A DNA stretch of 64,000 nt from Tamarix chinensis (GCA_030549775.1 CM060174.1:39909086-39973085), one strand, 5' to 3'; shown: positions 45,415 to 57,141, counted from the first letter of the stretch. A program made the numbers and translations. Notes: generated by a model from the letters alone, not told the origin.

Positions 45415-45640
45415 TATCCTATTGGCAAGTATATTAGTCACAAGTAATAAAGGGCACTAAGAGTACACCAATCTCATCAATTTTTGTAGAGTTAAAATTT
45501 TAAATTTTGAAAAAATGTAAATTAGTACTCAAAATGAGGCTTATTGAATAAGCCTCATTTTTCTGACCCCCTTAATATCATTCAAATATACCTATTGGCA
45601 AGTATATTAGTCACAAGTAATAAAGGGCATTAAGAGTACC
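45415..45640. repeat. 50-bp direct duplication flanking about 125 bp with a palindrome
   Basis: CCTATTGGCAAGTATATTAG and the following 30 bases (to AAGAGTAC) occur at about 45418 and again at about 45591, with one difference. Between them lies a perfect inverted repeat at 45531-45561: AAAATGAGGCTTATT, G, then its complement. Confidence 0.85.
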
Positions 45641-45867
45641 AGATTATTGATCCCACAGAGACTAAATAATAACATAAAGACTGTTCACTCTAATCATGCA
45701 TAGGCGATCAAAATTAAATAAATAAATAACTAATTCTAAACTAAGAATTTCAAATCAACTAAAATAAACTAACACAAAAGAAAAAAAATCTTATAAAACT
45801 AAAATTAATTACTAAAGGCTACCGATGAATCTAGATCTATCACTATCTAATTATAATGATAAATTAA
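45591..45867 (-). repeat. Older LTR interrupted by the Athila element, left piece
   Basis: GGCAAG...ATTGATCCCACAGAGACT resembles the reverse complement of an Athila/Tat LTR 3' end. It continues after the insertion at 57147. The last five bases, ATTAA, are the left target duplication of the Athila insertion. Confidence 0.45.
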
Positions 45868-47740
45868 TGATGAGTTCATATTTTGACACATTTTATGCCC
45901 TTATAATCTTAGTTTTTGGTAGTTTATTTAACTAATATAGCGGAATAATTTATGTTTTATGCTTAAGTGGTAAAAATTGCATAAATTTTATTATTTGAGC
46001 TAAAATGATATAAATTAAGTAAATTTAGAATAAAATATTATTTATTAATATTTATTGAATTTTATTTTGCAGGTTTTGTATTTAAATAAAATAAAATTAA
46101 AAAAAAGAAATAAGACCTCTGGACCAACGGCCAAAGGCCGAAGGCCCAAAGGCCTGGAACAAAAAACGACGCCGAAGAGGCACGATCAACAAACAAAAAA
46201 AAAAGCAGCTCGTAGGAGAAAGAAAAAGTCAGCCATAGGGCTAACGTGGCAAGGCACACAATTTTTATAAAGGTGTGCGATCGAGGTGTGAAGAGACGCA
46301 GAGGAGACAGCACGCAGTGAGCGCCAGCAGAGGAGACAGCACGCAGTGAGCGCCAGCAGAGGGGACAGAGCCGTCAGGCGCTGACAGACGAACAGCGACA
46401 GAAAAGACAGAGAGCCTCTGCCGTTTCGCGCTGTTGCCAAGGAGAGCCTTATTAGGCTCGGGAGGGATGACGCGGAGAGAAGGGCGAGAGCCTTCCCAGG
46501 CTCGGGCGTCAGAAGAGTGCGGCAGAGAGGCACGGACGGCGCACGGAAGAGGACGACGCACGGGGTCCGAGTCAGCTCTGTCAGCCGCCCGTCGGAGAGA
46601 AGAAAAAGAAAAAGAAATTGTACATAGAAATTGAGGTGCTGAGAGAGAAGAAAAAATAGAGGAAGATTTTAAAACCGGTAGAATTTATTTTAGATAAAAT
46701 TAATTTTTATCTGAATAAATTTTTGATCTTTTATACAAAATTAATTCCGGTTATTTCTTTCTCTTATTTTTAATTTATATTTTAGATATATATTTCTGTG
46801 TAATTAATTCTTTAATTATGAGTGGCTGATTATTTATTGTTAGGGAATAAATTGAAACCCTAGATTATGATTTGAATTATAATTTTATTTTCTTTGTTTC
46901 GTGAGATTGTTTCTTGACTCTATATTAATTGCTATCGTTTATATATATAGTTCTGTCCAGTATAGTTTATTTGGTGCATGCCTTGTTCTGGTTCCTCATA
47001 AGTGGCAGTATGTAGGATTATTTGCCTGCGAGGTGGCCATCTAAATATACTAGAATTTATGTGTATAAATTGCAGCTAGGTTAGATAACAATTCACCTAA
47101 TCGTTTTGTGATTCTAACCGAAGTGGTAAAACGTTTCGATACGTGTGGGTCAAGGATAGGAAATACAGCTAGACATGCGTTTTGTACTAGTCTGGGTACT
47201 TAGATTGACAGCCTTCCACTTACACTTAATGCATTAATTCTAGTTAAATATAGGAGCCGCTTGTTGCTGCTATACTGCTAGTATTTAATAGGGTTAATAT
47301 AGGCACGTGGTCGTATTAATTAATTAAGGGAAGTAATATAAGGTGTATGGACCTGCGTTTGGTGTGCAACTTGGTCGATCTCTTTCTCACGATTAAATAT
47401 TGACTTAGAAATAAATATCATATCTTGAACTAATCTAGTGGTGGATTTTTATTTCCCTAACATATTTCTCATATCTGCAAGTTTCCCATTATTTCCATTA
47501 TTAGTTTATTTTTTTTATTTACTCATTTTATTATTATTTTGATTAACCCCCATTAGTATTTTATTTATTTATTTATTTTGTGTTATTTAGGATTTTTATT
47601 TTTAGTTTTAGTTTTTATTTTTAAGCTAGTTAGATAAAGGCGAGCCCTCTCAATCCCCAGTTTAGAACGATACCCTTATTTACCAGTGCTACAATTGACA
47701 ACAAGAGGGTTTAAATTGCGTGCCGGCTACGGTCGCACCA
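45868..47740 (+). repeat. Athila 5' LTR
   Basis: TG...CA, 1873 bp. It contains a TATA box at 46262-46273, a 29-bp direct repeat (GAGGAGACAGCACGCAGTGA and following bases) in 46301-46362, and the U5-like AGGGTTTAAATTGCGTGCC end. Relative to the right LTR it has a GGCC-rich insertion near 46130-46155. Open frames on both strands at 46055-46634 are fortuitous. Confidence 0.97.
46262..46273 (+). promoter_or_regulatory. TATA box of the Athila 5' LTR
   Basis: TTTTTATAAAGG precedes a GC-richer leader (GTGTGCGATCGAGG). The right LTR has the same box near 55657. Confidence 0.6.
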
Positions 47741-47745
47741 ATTTT

Positions 47746-47764
47746 TGGCGCCGTTGCCGGGGAT
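47746..47764 (+). promoter_or_regulatory. Athila primer binding site, tRNA-Asp
   Basis: TGGCGCCGTTGCCGGGGAT is complementary to the 3' end of plant tRNA-Asp(GUC) over 19 bases, five bases after the LTR. Confidence 0.9.
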
Positions 47765-47888
47765 TGGTAACTTTTCCTTTATTAAACTAGCAAGGTTTCT
47801 TAGTGTATTTTTATTTATTTTTTTTATTTCTTTTTAGTACGGTTTACTCTGTTAAAGTGTTTTTCTTATTTCAGGTATCCACTGGTGA

Positions 47889-49650
47889 ATGCACACGAGA
47901 AGAAAAGCACAAGGAGAGTTGATACCAGTGAATCTTGAGATAGAAAAGTTCATTCGAGAGATTAGAAAGTCAAGAGTTTCTAGTTCGCCATCATCATCAA
48001 CCGGTTCTGTTTATTTCACTCAAATGGAAGGTAATAGAAGTTTACGGGAGCTAGCAGCCCATAACATAGCTGAAGCTGTACCTACATGCATAGGCTATCC
48101 CGAGCCAGCTGAAGGGAAAGAAAAGGATTTCGAATTAAAGTCCAGCCTACTTCATCGTCTTCCAACATTCCATGGTCTCCCAAGTGAAGATCCAAATAAA
48201 TTCCTAAAGGAATTTCAATTTGTGTGTGTCTCCATGTGCCCCAAAGAGGCAGATCTTCAAATCTTGAAGCTCAAGGCATTTCCATTTGCCTTGATGGATG
48301 GTGCGAAAGACTGGCTTTATGAGTTATCAATAGGACATACATACTCATGGGACAACTTAGCAAGTGCTTTCTTAGACAAATATTTTCCAGCATCACGTGT
48401 CACGGTACTCAGAAAAAGGATCACCGGGATCCAGTAAGAGCCTGATGAGTCATTTCATGCATACTACAATAGGTATAAGGTTTTGCTTTCACAGTGCACA
48501 CAACACGGGATGAGGGAAGAGTATTTATTGCAATATTTCTATGAGGGTCTCACTCCACTTGAAAGGAATATGTTAGATGCAGCAAGTGGTGGTTCGTTTA
48601 TGGACAAATATCTTATTTCAGCACAAGCGCTATTGAAAAATCGAGCCTCCACTGCACAACAATATGATGGTCTTTCTATTCGTGAAAGAGTAAATGAGGT
48701 AAGAGTAAATCAATTTGATGATAGACTTCACCAACTCACCAATCTTGTTTCGCAGATCGCATCAGCTACTGGAGTTGTTACCACATGCGGAGTGTGTTCG
48801 GCAATAGGACATCCAAGTGAGAAATGTCCACAGATAAGAGGAGGAGAGGACAATGAACAAGCTAATGCCATCGGGTTTTCAAATAATTACCATCCAGGTA
48901 TGCGTAATCATCCAAATTTTCGTTGGAAAGATAATAATAATGTTCTTAATCCTCCAGGTTTCAACCAAGTAGCACCAGGTTTTTATCAAAAACCACAAGG
49001 AGGATCCTCTCAGACTAATGACAAATATGATAAGATGCTCGAAGCACTGACAAATAGTCAAAAACAGTTGGCAGACGGACAAAATCAACTTATACAAAGC
49101 CAATTGTCCATGAATAAGAGAGTGTCAGATATAGAGCGTCAAATGGGAGAAGTAGTAACCAAGCTCAACCAATTACATGATCCAGGGAAACTACCAAGCA
49201 GTACCATACCAAATCCAAAGGGAAGCATTGAATCAGCTAATGCGGTAGTAACTAGAAGTGGTAAAATATGTGAGAATTCTCCAAATAAGTCTAAAGAGGT
49301 CTTAGAGAAATTGGAAGAAGATCCCGCTATAAAGGAGGTGCAGAGCGTGAAGAAAAAAGAAAATAAAAGTGGAAACCGACAAACGAGTGATGGAACAGCT
49401 AATGAACTAAAATTTGAAAGTTATAGGAATAGTAAATCCTCTACCATTCCTAATATTGTTATAACTAATCCTATTTCTACAGCTCCTTTTCCTAGCAGGT
49501 TATCCAAATCAAAGAAAGATGAGAGTGATCAAGCAATTTTGGATACATTTAAGAAGGTGCAAATAAACATTCCACTCCTAGAGGCTATCAAACAAGTACC
49601 TAAATATGAAAAATTCTTAAAGGAGTTGTGCACCACAAGGAAAAGACTAC
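47889..49650 (+). pseudogene. gag: Athila gag, one internal stop
   Basis: The ATG at 47889 follows the primer site by 125 bp and gives MHTRRKAQGELIPVNLEIEK. The gag domain follows (HRLPTFHGLPSEDPNKFLKE, DGAKDWLYELS, NLASAFLDKYFPASR), then QHGMREEYLLQYFYEGLTP. A zinc-knuckle-like CGVCSAIGHPSEKC sits near 48786 but lacks the usual final spacing. A glutamine-rich predicted coiled coil spans about 49020-49150, and a lysine/glutamate-rich linker leads to protease. The in-frame TAA at 48435-48437 sits where relatives have glutamine. No frameshift is seen. Downstream, the frame continues directly into protease without its own stop. Confidence 0.92.
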
Positions 49651-50342
49651 GGGAGAAGGAAGTAGTGAGGATGAGTGAACAATTGTCTGCGGTGATACAA
49701 AGGAAGCTACCTCAAAAATGCAAGGATCCTGGAAGTTTCACAGTTCCATGCGTAATTGGTAACAATAAGTTTGAAAATGCCATGCTAGACCTAGGAGCAT
49801 CTATTAATGTTATGTCATATTCTATTTATGCATCTTTAGGTTTAGGAGAGCTTAAGAAAGACAATGTGATCATTCAACTTGCTGATCATTCTAACGCATT
49901 CCCTAAGGGACTTGTAGAAGACGTTCTTGTGCAGGTTGATACACTCATTTTCCTTGTAGACTTTTATGTGTTGGATATGGATGATAGCATCTCAAGTCCA
50001 ATGCCATTGTTATTGGGAAGACCTTTCATGAGAACTGCTCGTACAAAAATAGATGTTCATAATGGTTCTCTTACCATGGAATTTGATGGGGAAGTCATAA
50101 GCTTCAACATTTTCAACACTATGAGATACCCCGTGGATGATCATTCCTGTTTTACTATTGACACTATTGATTTTTTGGTACTGGATTATTTTGAGGAGGA
50201 AAAGGGGGATCCATTAGCTACCACTCTTGTGAAAAGTTTAGGATTGGATGAAAAGGGGGAAAGGATTCCATTGGAGGAAATAGAAGCAATACTTTCACCA
50301 CATCTTGTGCATGCTGTAGCTCACATGGAGGCAAACCCTTGA
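49651..50342 (+). pseudogene. Athila aspartic protease region
   Basis: In frame with gag. FTVPCVIGNNKFENAMLDLG continues as ASINVM, the DLGAS active site of Athila proteases (catalytic Asp codon 49788-49790). LLLGRPFMRTARTKIDVHNG follows near 50010. The protease residues seem intact. The stop TGA at 50340-50342 lies between protease and RT; the same frame continues beyond it. Whether this stop is a mutation or an original gag-pro/pol boundary is not certain: most related elements read through. Confidence 0.85.
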
Positions 50343-51500
50343 TATCGGTATGGATTCCCGCCTTTTTCAATTCCCTTATCAACTAACAAGCCCATACCTT
50401 CGGTGATTCAGGCCCCCATTTTAGAACTCAAGCCATTACCGGATCACTTGAAGTATGCTTACTTAGGAGATAATGATACCCTTCCTGTGATCATATCTTC
50501 AAAGTTAACAGAGGAAGAAGAGAGGAAGCTTTTAGGAGTTCTCAAGATTCACAAGACCGTTATTGGATGGATGCTAGCAGACATCAAGGGAATAAGCCCT
50601 ACTATGTGTGTTCATCACATACTTCTTGAGGAGGGAGCAAAGCCAACTAGGGAAGCTCAACGTAGGCTTAATCCTCCTATGATGGAAGTAGTGAAGAAAG
50701 AGATCATCAAGTTATTGGATTATGGAGTTATCTACCCTATCTCAGATTCTAAATGGGTGGCACCTATACATGTGGTACCTAAGAAGTCAGGGGTTACAGT
50801 GGTGAAGAACGAGGAGAATGAACTTGTCCCTCAAAGGACAGTGACTAGATACCGAGTATGCATTGACTACAGGAAGTTGAATGCCACGACAAGGAAAGAC
50901 CACTTCCCACTACCATTCATTGATCAAATTCTCGAGAGATTGGCTGGTCATTCCTATTATTGCTTTCTTGGTGGGTACTCCGGTTACAACCAAATTCACA
51001 TAGCGGAGGAGGATCAAGAGAAGACGACTTTCACATGTCCATTTGGTACTTTTGCCTATCGACACATGCCCTTCGGGTTATGCAATGCCCCTGGTACATT
51101 CCAAAGATGTATGGTTAGTATTTTCTCTGACTACATTGAGAAAATTATTGAGGTTTTCATGGACGATTTTAGTTTCTTTGGTGATACTTTCGAATCTTGT
51201 CTCGAAAATCTAACTTTAATTTTAAAAAGATGTGAAGAAACTAACCTTGTGCTTAATTAGGAAAAGTGTCATTTTATGGTGACACAAGGAATTGTACTTG
51301 GTCATGTTGTATCATCTAGGGGGTTAGAGGTTGATAAGGCTAAAATAGATACTATGCGTTACTTACCCTCTCCCACTTGTGTGAGAGAGGTGCGTTCTTT
51401 TCTTGGACATGTAGGTTTCTATCGCAGGTTTATAAAAGATTTCTCCAGCATTAGACGACCATTGACACGCCTCTTACAGAAGGAGGTGATATTTGAGTGA
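50343..51500 (+). pseudogene. Athila reverse transcriptase, catalytic Asp lost
   Basis: Same frame as gag. The domain starts near LKPLPDHLKYAYLGDNDTLP and continues with WVAPIHVVPKKSG, YRVCIDYRKLNATTRKDHFP, LPFIDQILERLAGHSYYCFL, YSGYNQIHIAEEDQEKTTF, MPFGLCNAPGTFQRCM and the catalytic FMDDF at 51156-51170. The first catalytic aspartate, normally in FLDGYSGYNQ, reads glycine (FLGGY, codon 50970-50972), which should abolish activity. Stops lie at 51258-51260 (where relatives have Trp in NWEKCHF) and 51498-51500. The region after the first stop, VTQGIVLGHVVSSRGLEVDK to RSFLGHVGFYRRFI, is the connection to RNase H. Confidence 0.93.
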
Positions 51501-51944
51501 AATAAAGAGTGCCAACAAGCATTTGATGAACTAAAAAGGCTCTTGACTACTGCTCCAGTGATATTACCGCCAGATTGGTCCCTACCATTTGAAATCATGT
51601 GTGATGCCTCTGACTATGCAATTGGGGCAGTCTTAGGACAACGAAAGGATAAAAATCCATACGCCATCTACTACGCTTCAAGGACTCTAAATGATGCTCA
51701 GTTGAATTACTCAACTACTGAGAAGGAACTATTGGCCGTGGTATTTGCTCTTGAGAAATGTAGGTCATATTTGCTTCAAACTAAAGTTACCATATTTACT
51801 AACCATGCAGCTTTGAAGTATCTGTTATCTAAGAAAGACGCAAAGCCACGATTGATACGATGGGTACTCTTGTTACAAGAATTTGATGTGGAAATTAAGG
51901 ACAAGAGAGGTAGTGAGAATGTAGTGGCAGATCATCTGAGCTGA
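51501..51944 (+). pseudogene. Athila RNase H, catalytic Asp changed
   Basis: In frame with RT. It contains [76 protein letters not shown] and [11 protein letters not shown]. The first catalytic Asp and the Glu are present, but the Asp of FTDHAALKYL is asparagine here (codon 51801-51803), a G-to-A change. The stop TGA at 51942-51944 follows DHLS, where relatives have arginine. Confidence 0.92.
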
Positions 51945-53324
51945 ATGATTCAAGATGGTGAACCCATACCATTAATCGAGAATTTCCCGGATGAGAAGCT
52001 CTTTGGGATACAGGTAAGTACACCATGGTTTGCTGATATAGTAAATTATTTAGTAACAAATAAGTTGCCCACCGACATGCCACGATCCATAAGAACAAAA
52101 ATTAGAAAAGAAGCATCCCAATATGTTTGGGATGATCCCTATTTGTGGAAATTCGGTATTGATGGTATAATTAGGAGATGTGTTCCTGATTCAGAATTCG
52201 AGCATATTCTAGCACATTGTCATACATTGCATTGTGGAGGACATTTTGGTGCTAAAAAGACCGCCTTTAAGGTCCTGGAAGCAGGTTTTTATTGGCCATC
52301 ACTATTCACCGATGCAAATAATTACTGTATGAGATGTGATAGATGTCAGAGATCAGGTAATATTGGTTCTAGAGACCAGATGCCCTTAACTTCTATTATA
52401 GTCGTAGAAATTTTTGACGTATGGGGCATTGACTTTATGGGACCCTTTCCATCTTCTAAAGGTTTCCTCTATATTCTTCTTGCAGTAGACTATGTATCAA
52501 AATGGGTGGAAGCAATTGCCACCCGGACTAACGATTCTCGTGTAGTTGCAGGGTTTCTTCAATCTCACATTTTCTCTAGGTTTGGTATGCCTAGAATAAT
52601 CATTAGTGATGGAGGATCACATTTCTACAATAGGACAATTGAAGCCTTGCTACGTAAGTATGGGGTGACACATAAAGTCTCTACACCCTACCATCCTCAA
52701 ACTAGCGGGCAAGCCGAAGTTTCCAACCGAGAAATAAAGAAGATACTAGAGAGAACTGTGAGTCCAAATCGAAAGGACTGGAGCCAAAGGCTAAATGATG
52801 CTTTATGGGCTTATAGGACAGCCTATAAAATGCCCATAGGCATGTCTCCCTTTCGACTCGTTTATGGAAAGGCATGCCATCTACCGGTGGAACTTGAATA
52901 CAAGGCATGGTGGGCTGTTAAGAACTTGAACATGAGTATTGACTCTGTTGGAACGCATAGGAAGCTACAACTTCATGAATTAGAAGAAATAAGGGATGAC
53001 GCTTTTGAAAGTGCTATGGTATATAAGGAGAAGACAAAAGCTTTTCATAATAAGATGATTCATGGAAAGTCATTTGTCGTTGGACAAAAAGTGCTACTCT
53101 ACCACTCGCGTCTCTACTTATTTCCAGATAAGTTGCGTTCTAGATGGGTTGGTCCTTTTATAGTTACTAATGTTTTCCCTTATGGAGCAATACAGATCAA
53201 AAGCGAGAAGACGGGGAATGAGTTTAAGGTAAACGGTCATAGGCTTAAGCCCTATTATGAGTCATTTGTGGAGCATAACGTTGAAGAGGTGCATCTACAA
53301 GATGGACCCACACCGAACGAGTAG
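51945..53324 (+). CDS. Athila integrase, open through its natural stop
   Basis: This 459-codon stretch, in frame with RNase H, is intact. The HHCC zinc region is present ([20 protein letters not shown], then [12 protein letters not shown]). The DDE residues are in [25 protein letters not shown] and [14 protein letters not shown]. The C-terminal part has [20 protein letters not shown] and [13 protein letters not shown], diagnostic of Athila. It ends TAG at 53322-53324. The first Met is a consequence of the upstream stop and not a true start: integrase is released from a polyprotein that can no longer be made. Confidence 0.93.
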   Translation: MIQDGEPIPLIENFPDEKLFGIQVSTPWFADIVNYLVTNKLPTDMPRSIRTKIRKEASQYVWDDPYLWKFGIDGIIRRCVPDSEFEHILAHCHTLHCGGHFGAKKTAFKVLEAGFYWPSLFTDANNYCMRCDRCQRSGNIGSRDQMPLTSIIVVEIFDVWGIDFMGPFPSSKGFLYILLAVDYVSKWVEAIATRTNDSRVVAGFLQSHIFSRFGMPRIIISDGGSHFYNRTIEALLRKYGVTHKVSTPYHPQTSGQAEVSNREIKKILERTVSPNRKDWSQRLNDALWAYRTAYKMPIGMSPFRLVYGKACHLPVELEYKAWWAVKNLNMSIDSVGTHRKLQLHELEEIRDDAFESAMVYKEKTKAFHNKMIHGKSFVVGQKVLLYHSRLYLFPDKLRSRWVGPFIVTNVFPYGAIQIKSEKTGNEFKVNGHRLKPYYESFVEHNVEEVHLQDGPTPNE

Positions 53325-55237
53325 ACCACTACAATGTCAGGCTGAAGACATAAAAACAAGCGCTGCTTGGGAGGCAACCCAATGTCATAAGGGAGTTTTC
53401 TATCCTCTAGTTATTTATTTATTTATTTAGTTTTTATCTCCATAATTTAAATTACATGTTTCTTTATTTGTTTACACATTGAGGATAATGTGTGATTTAA
53501 GTGTGGGGGTGCATGTGTTTTATGTACGTGTCAAAAAAATATATATACATTTTTTTAGAGTGTTTAGTTTTTTTTTAGAGTCGTAGGAACCCTTAATTAG
53601 TCAATGAGGAATATATCTTTGAAATCTAACGAAAAGAGGATCATGAAATCGAGAATAAGTAAGTGGAGATTTTTTGTATTAATTTCGATATAGGGAACAC
53701 ATATCTATGTGCCTAAATGTGAATGGAGAAAGAACATGTATGATTTTCTAACCACCGACATGGCATGTTGAGATTCGTCACATTCCTCAGTGAGCTTTTG
53801 AACCGTATGTACCTTCTTTTTCTGAGCGAATTTACACAAAATCATCTACTATTTCTTGGCTTCAAATATTTTTTTGTAAACCTCATATATGTTTAATTGC
53901 TTTGATCAAATTATTTTCCATAGATCATGTAATGGACTATAGAGATTACTAGAACTTACTCTTGTGCTAGTCGAAGCTTATAGTCAAAATATGCTCTGAT
54001 TGAGAAAATGATAAAGGCAGCTTAGGAATTTTCCATCACATAACCAAATAGCTTAACCTAATTTGTGTATACATGATGTACACCCTATATAAACCCTTTT
54101 GATCCTATACATGGAGCATATATTTTTTTTACCCACATTCAATAACCTCTGGGCCTTAATGTCCTTACCTTCGCTTAAAGCTAGTGGAAGGAAATCATAT
54201 CGTTATGGATATAAAGAGTGGTTGTGTATGTGTGTATGTGAAAGTAATATATGTATTTATGCTAAGAAAGGGGATTGGTTATGTTTGGTGGAGAAAAAAA
54301 ATTTATAAAAAAAAAGGATGAGAAAAAAAAATATGTTCGGATATAAGGAAGAGAGGGAGTTATGGAGATTATGTTGAGAAAGTTCTATTCATGTTACACT
54401 TTATTCTAAAGGTGGAGAGGTGTATCTTTAGTCATTGATGTGGAGTTATGCTTATATTTCATCTAATTATTAGATTCCACTAGCTATTGATCTTTTTAAC
54501 ACCACACTTCTAAAATACTCCATACCTTTCTTTACCTTAAATCCCGCCACAACCAATAAGTAAGTCCTATTTGATTCTCAAGATGAGCAGCCTTTGATCT
54601 GATGGAGATTAGTCACAAGAGTTAAGCATATGGTTTGGTCCATTTGGCGAATATTTGATATCTTTCATGAGGTTTTATCCACAAAAACATGAGCCTTCTT
54701 TGTTTATATATGTGAGTCGTTTGTTATTTTCATCATCTTACCTCACATACATGAGTGTTTCTACATATTTGTAGCCATGAATCTAAGAGAGAGAAAAAAT
54801 AGAGGGTATCCACAGTGAGGATGAATCTTGATGTGACTAAGGCGTGGTAGATTTTCATCCATAATATTGATCTGTTCATACCTGTCATGTTTATGTGTGA
54901 ACCATATATTGAAATTGATCCTTTAAATCTCCCAATGCTGAATCTTGATTGATTGCTAATCTTGACATTTGAAAGTAAAAGATTCTGAGACAAATATGGT
55001 TAAGGGTGTTAGGTATATAGTTTTAGTATTATTTTTTATTTATTTTTATTTATGTGTGATTTTTCATTTTATTTGTGTGTGATTTTGTGGGTATATCATC
55101 TGCGAAACCCTCACAAGACCTTACTCGTCCTTGATGGGTGACCTAGGGGTTTAAAGGGCTTGTTGCACATGCTAAGTGTAATCGTGAGACCTACGAAAGT
55201 GGCTAGTTAATTTAATTTTATTTGTTTAGAGTAATAA
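53325..55237 (+). other. Athila non-coding 3' region
   Basis: About 1.9 kb without a long frame. Other Athila elements may carry an envelope-like ORF here; I see none. It is conserved with 19099-21024 (inverted) of the deletion derivative, for example GACATAAAAACAAGCGCTGC and CCCTCTAGTTATTTATTT just after the pol stop. Confidence 0.75.
53499..53511 (+). promoter_or_regulatory. Internal polypurine tract of Athila
   Basis: AAGTGTGGGGGTG is identical to the tract at the 3' LTR (55263-55275). It lies 175 bp after the pol stop. Confidence 0.6.
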
Positions 55238-55275
55238 CTTGCTTGAGGACAAGCAAGAAGCTAAGTGTGGGGGTG
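55238..55275 (+). promoter_or_regulatory. Hairpin and 3' polypurine tract of Athila
   Basis: CTTGCTTG, AGGA, CAAGCAAG forms an 8-bp stem-loop at 55238-55257; AAGTGTGGGGGTG at 55263-55275 abuts the LTR. The pair is conserved in the minus-strand derivative. Confidence 0.75.
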
Positions 55276-57141
55276 TGATGAGTTTATATTTTGACACATT
55301 TTATGCCCTTATAATCTTAGTTTTTGGTAGTTTATTTAACTAATATAGGGGAATAATTATTGTTTTATGCTTAAGTGGTAAAAATTGCATAAATTTTATT
55401 ATTTGAGCTAAAATGATATAAATTAAGTAAATTTAGAATAAAATATTATTTATTAATATTTATTGAATTTTATTTTACAGGTATTGTATTTAAATAAAAG
55501 AAAATTAAAAAAAAGAAATAAGACCTTTGGACCAGGCCCAAAGGCCTAGAACACAAAACGACGCCGAAGAGGCACGATCAACAAACAAAAAAAAAAGCGG
55601 CTCGCATGAGAAAGAAAAAGTCAGTCGTAGGGCTGACGTGGCAAGGCACAAAATTTTTATAAAGGTGTGCGATTGAGGTGTGCAGAGACGCAGAGGAGAC
55701 AACATGCAGTGAGCGCCAGCAGAGGAGACAGCACGCAGTGAGCGCCAGCAGGGGGGACAGAGCTGTCAGGCGCTGACAGACGAACAGCGACAGAAAAGAC
55801 AGAGAGCCTCTGCCGTTTCGCGCCGTTCCCAAGGAGAGCCTTATTAGGCTCGGGAGGGACGACATGGAGAGAAGGGCGAGAGCCTTCCCAGGCTCGGGCG
55901 TCAGAAGAGTGCGGCAGAGAGGCACAGACGACGCACGGAAGAGGACAACGCACGGGGTCCGAGTCAGCTCTGTCAGCCGCCCGCTGGAAAGAAGAAAAAG
56001 AAAAATAAATTGTACACAAAAATTGAGGTGCCGAGAGAGAAGAAAAATTAAAGGAAGATTTTAAACGGTAGAATTTATTTCAGATAAAATTAATTTTTAT
56101 CTGAATAAATTTTTGATCTTTTATCCAAAATTAATTCCGATTATTTCTTTCTCTTATTTTTAATTTATATTTTAGATATATATTTCTGTGTAATTAATTC
56201 TTTAATTATGAGTGGCTGATTATTTATTGTTAGGGAATAAATTGAAACCCTAGATTATGATTTGAATTATAATTTTATTTTCTTTATTTCGTGAGATTGT
56301 TTCTTGACTCTATATTAATTGTTATTGTTTATATATATAGTTCTGTCCAGTATAGTTTATTTGGTGCATGCCTTGTTCTTGTTCCTCATAAGTGACAGTA
56401 TGTAGGATTATTTGCCTGCGAGGTGGCCATCTAAATATACTAGAATTTATGTGTATAAATTGCAGCTAGGTTAGATAACAATTCACCTAATCGTTTTGTG
56501 ATTCTAACCGAAGTGGTAAAACGTTTCGATACGTGTGGGTCAAGGATAGGAAATATAGCTAGACATGCGTTTTGTACTAGTCTGGGTACTTAGATTGACA
56601 GCCTTCCACTTACACTTAATGCATTAAATCTAGTTAAATATAGGAGCCGCTTGTTGCTGCTATACTGCTAGTATTTAATAGGGTTAATATAGGCACGTGG
56701 TCGTATTAATTAATTAAGGGAAGTAATATAAGGTGTATGGATCTGCGTTTGGTGTGCAACTTGGTCGATCTCTTTCTCATGATTAAATATTGACTTAGAA
56801 ATAAATATCATATCTCGAACTAGTCTAGTGGTGGATTTTTATTTCCCTAACATATTTCTCATATCTGCAAGTTTCCCATTATTTTCCATTATTTCCATTA
56901 TTAGTTTATTTTATTTTATTTACTCATTTTATTATTATTTTGATTAACCCCCATTAGTGTTTTATTTATTTATTTATTTTGTGTTATTTAGGATTTTTAT
57001 TTTTAGTTTTAGTTTTTATTTTTAAGCTAGTTAGATAGAGGCGAGCCATCTCAATCCTCGGTTTAGAACGATACGCTTATTTACCAGTGCTACAATTGAC
57101 AACAAGAGGGTTTAAATTGCGTGCCGGCTACGGTCGCACTA
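55276..57141 (+). repeat. Athila 3' LTR
   Basis: It matches 45868-47740 throughout. The last bases are CACTA, where the 5' LTR has CACCA, a C-to-T change at the very end. The TATA region is at about 55657. Open frames at 55505-56064 are LTR by-products. Confidence 0.97.

Larger units (their letters stand above)
45868..57141 (+). mobile_element. Complete Athila-type Ty3/gypsy retrotransposon, inactivated by point mutations
   Basis: It is 11,274 bp with LTRs of 1873 and 1866 bp (TGATGAG...CACCA and ...CACTA) flanked by ATTAA on both sides (45863-45867, 57142-57146). A tRNA-Asp primer site, one gag-protease-RT-RNase H-integrase frame, an internal polypurine tract, a 1.7 kb non-coding 3' region and a final polypurine tract follow in order. 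The primer, long LTRs, DLGAS protease motif and integrase tail [12 protein letters not shown] all point to the Athila lineage. No envelope-like ORF is present. LTRs differ only slightly by eye, so it is younger than its neighbours. Confidence 0.95.

Noticed and set aside
46055..46634. Several frames up to 115 codons in the Athila 5' LTR, repeated in the 3' LTR
   Set aside because: Same frames occur in both LTRs because the sequence is repeated; they overlap the promoter and leader.
53325..55275. Envelope-like gene in the Athila 3' region
   Set aside because: The longest frame is about 69-86 codons, with no conserved transmembrane or env-like pattern.
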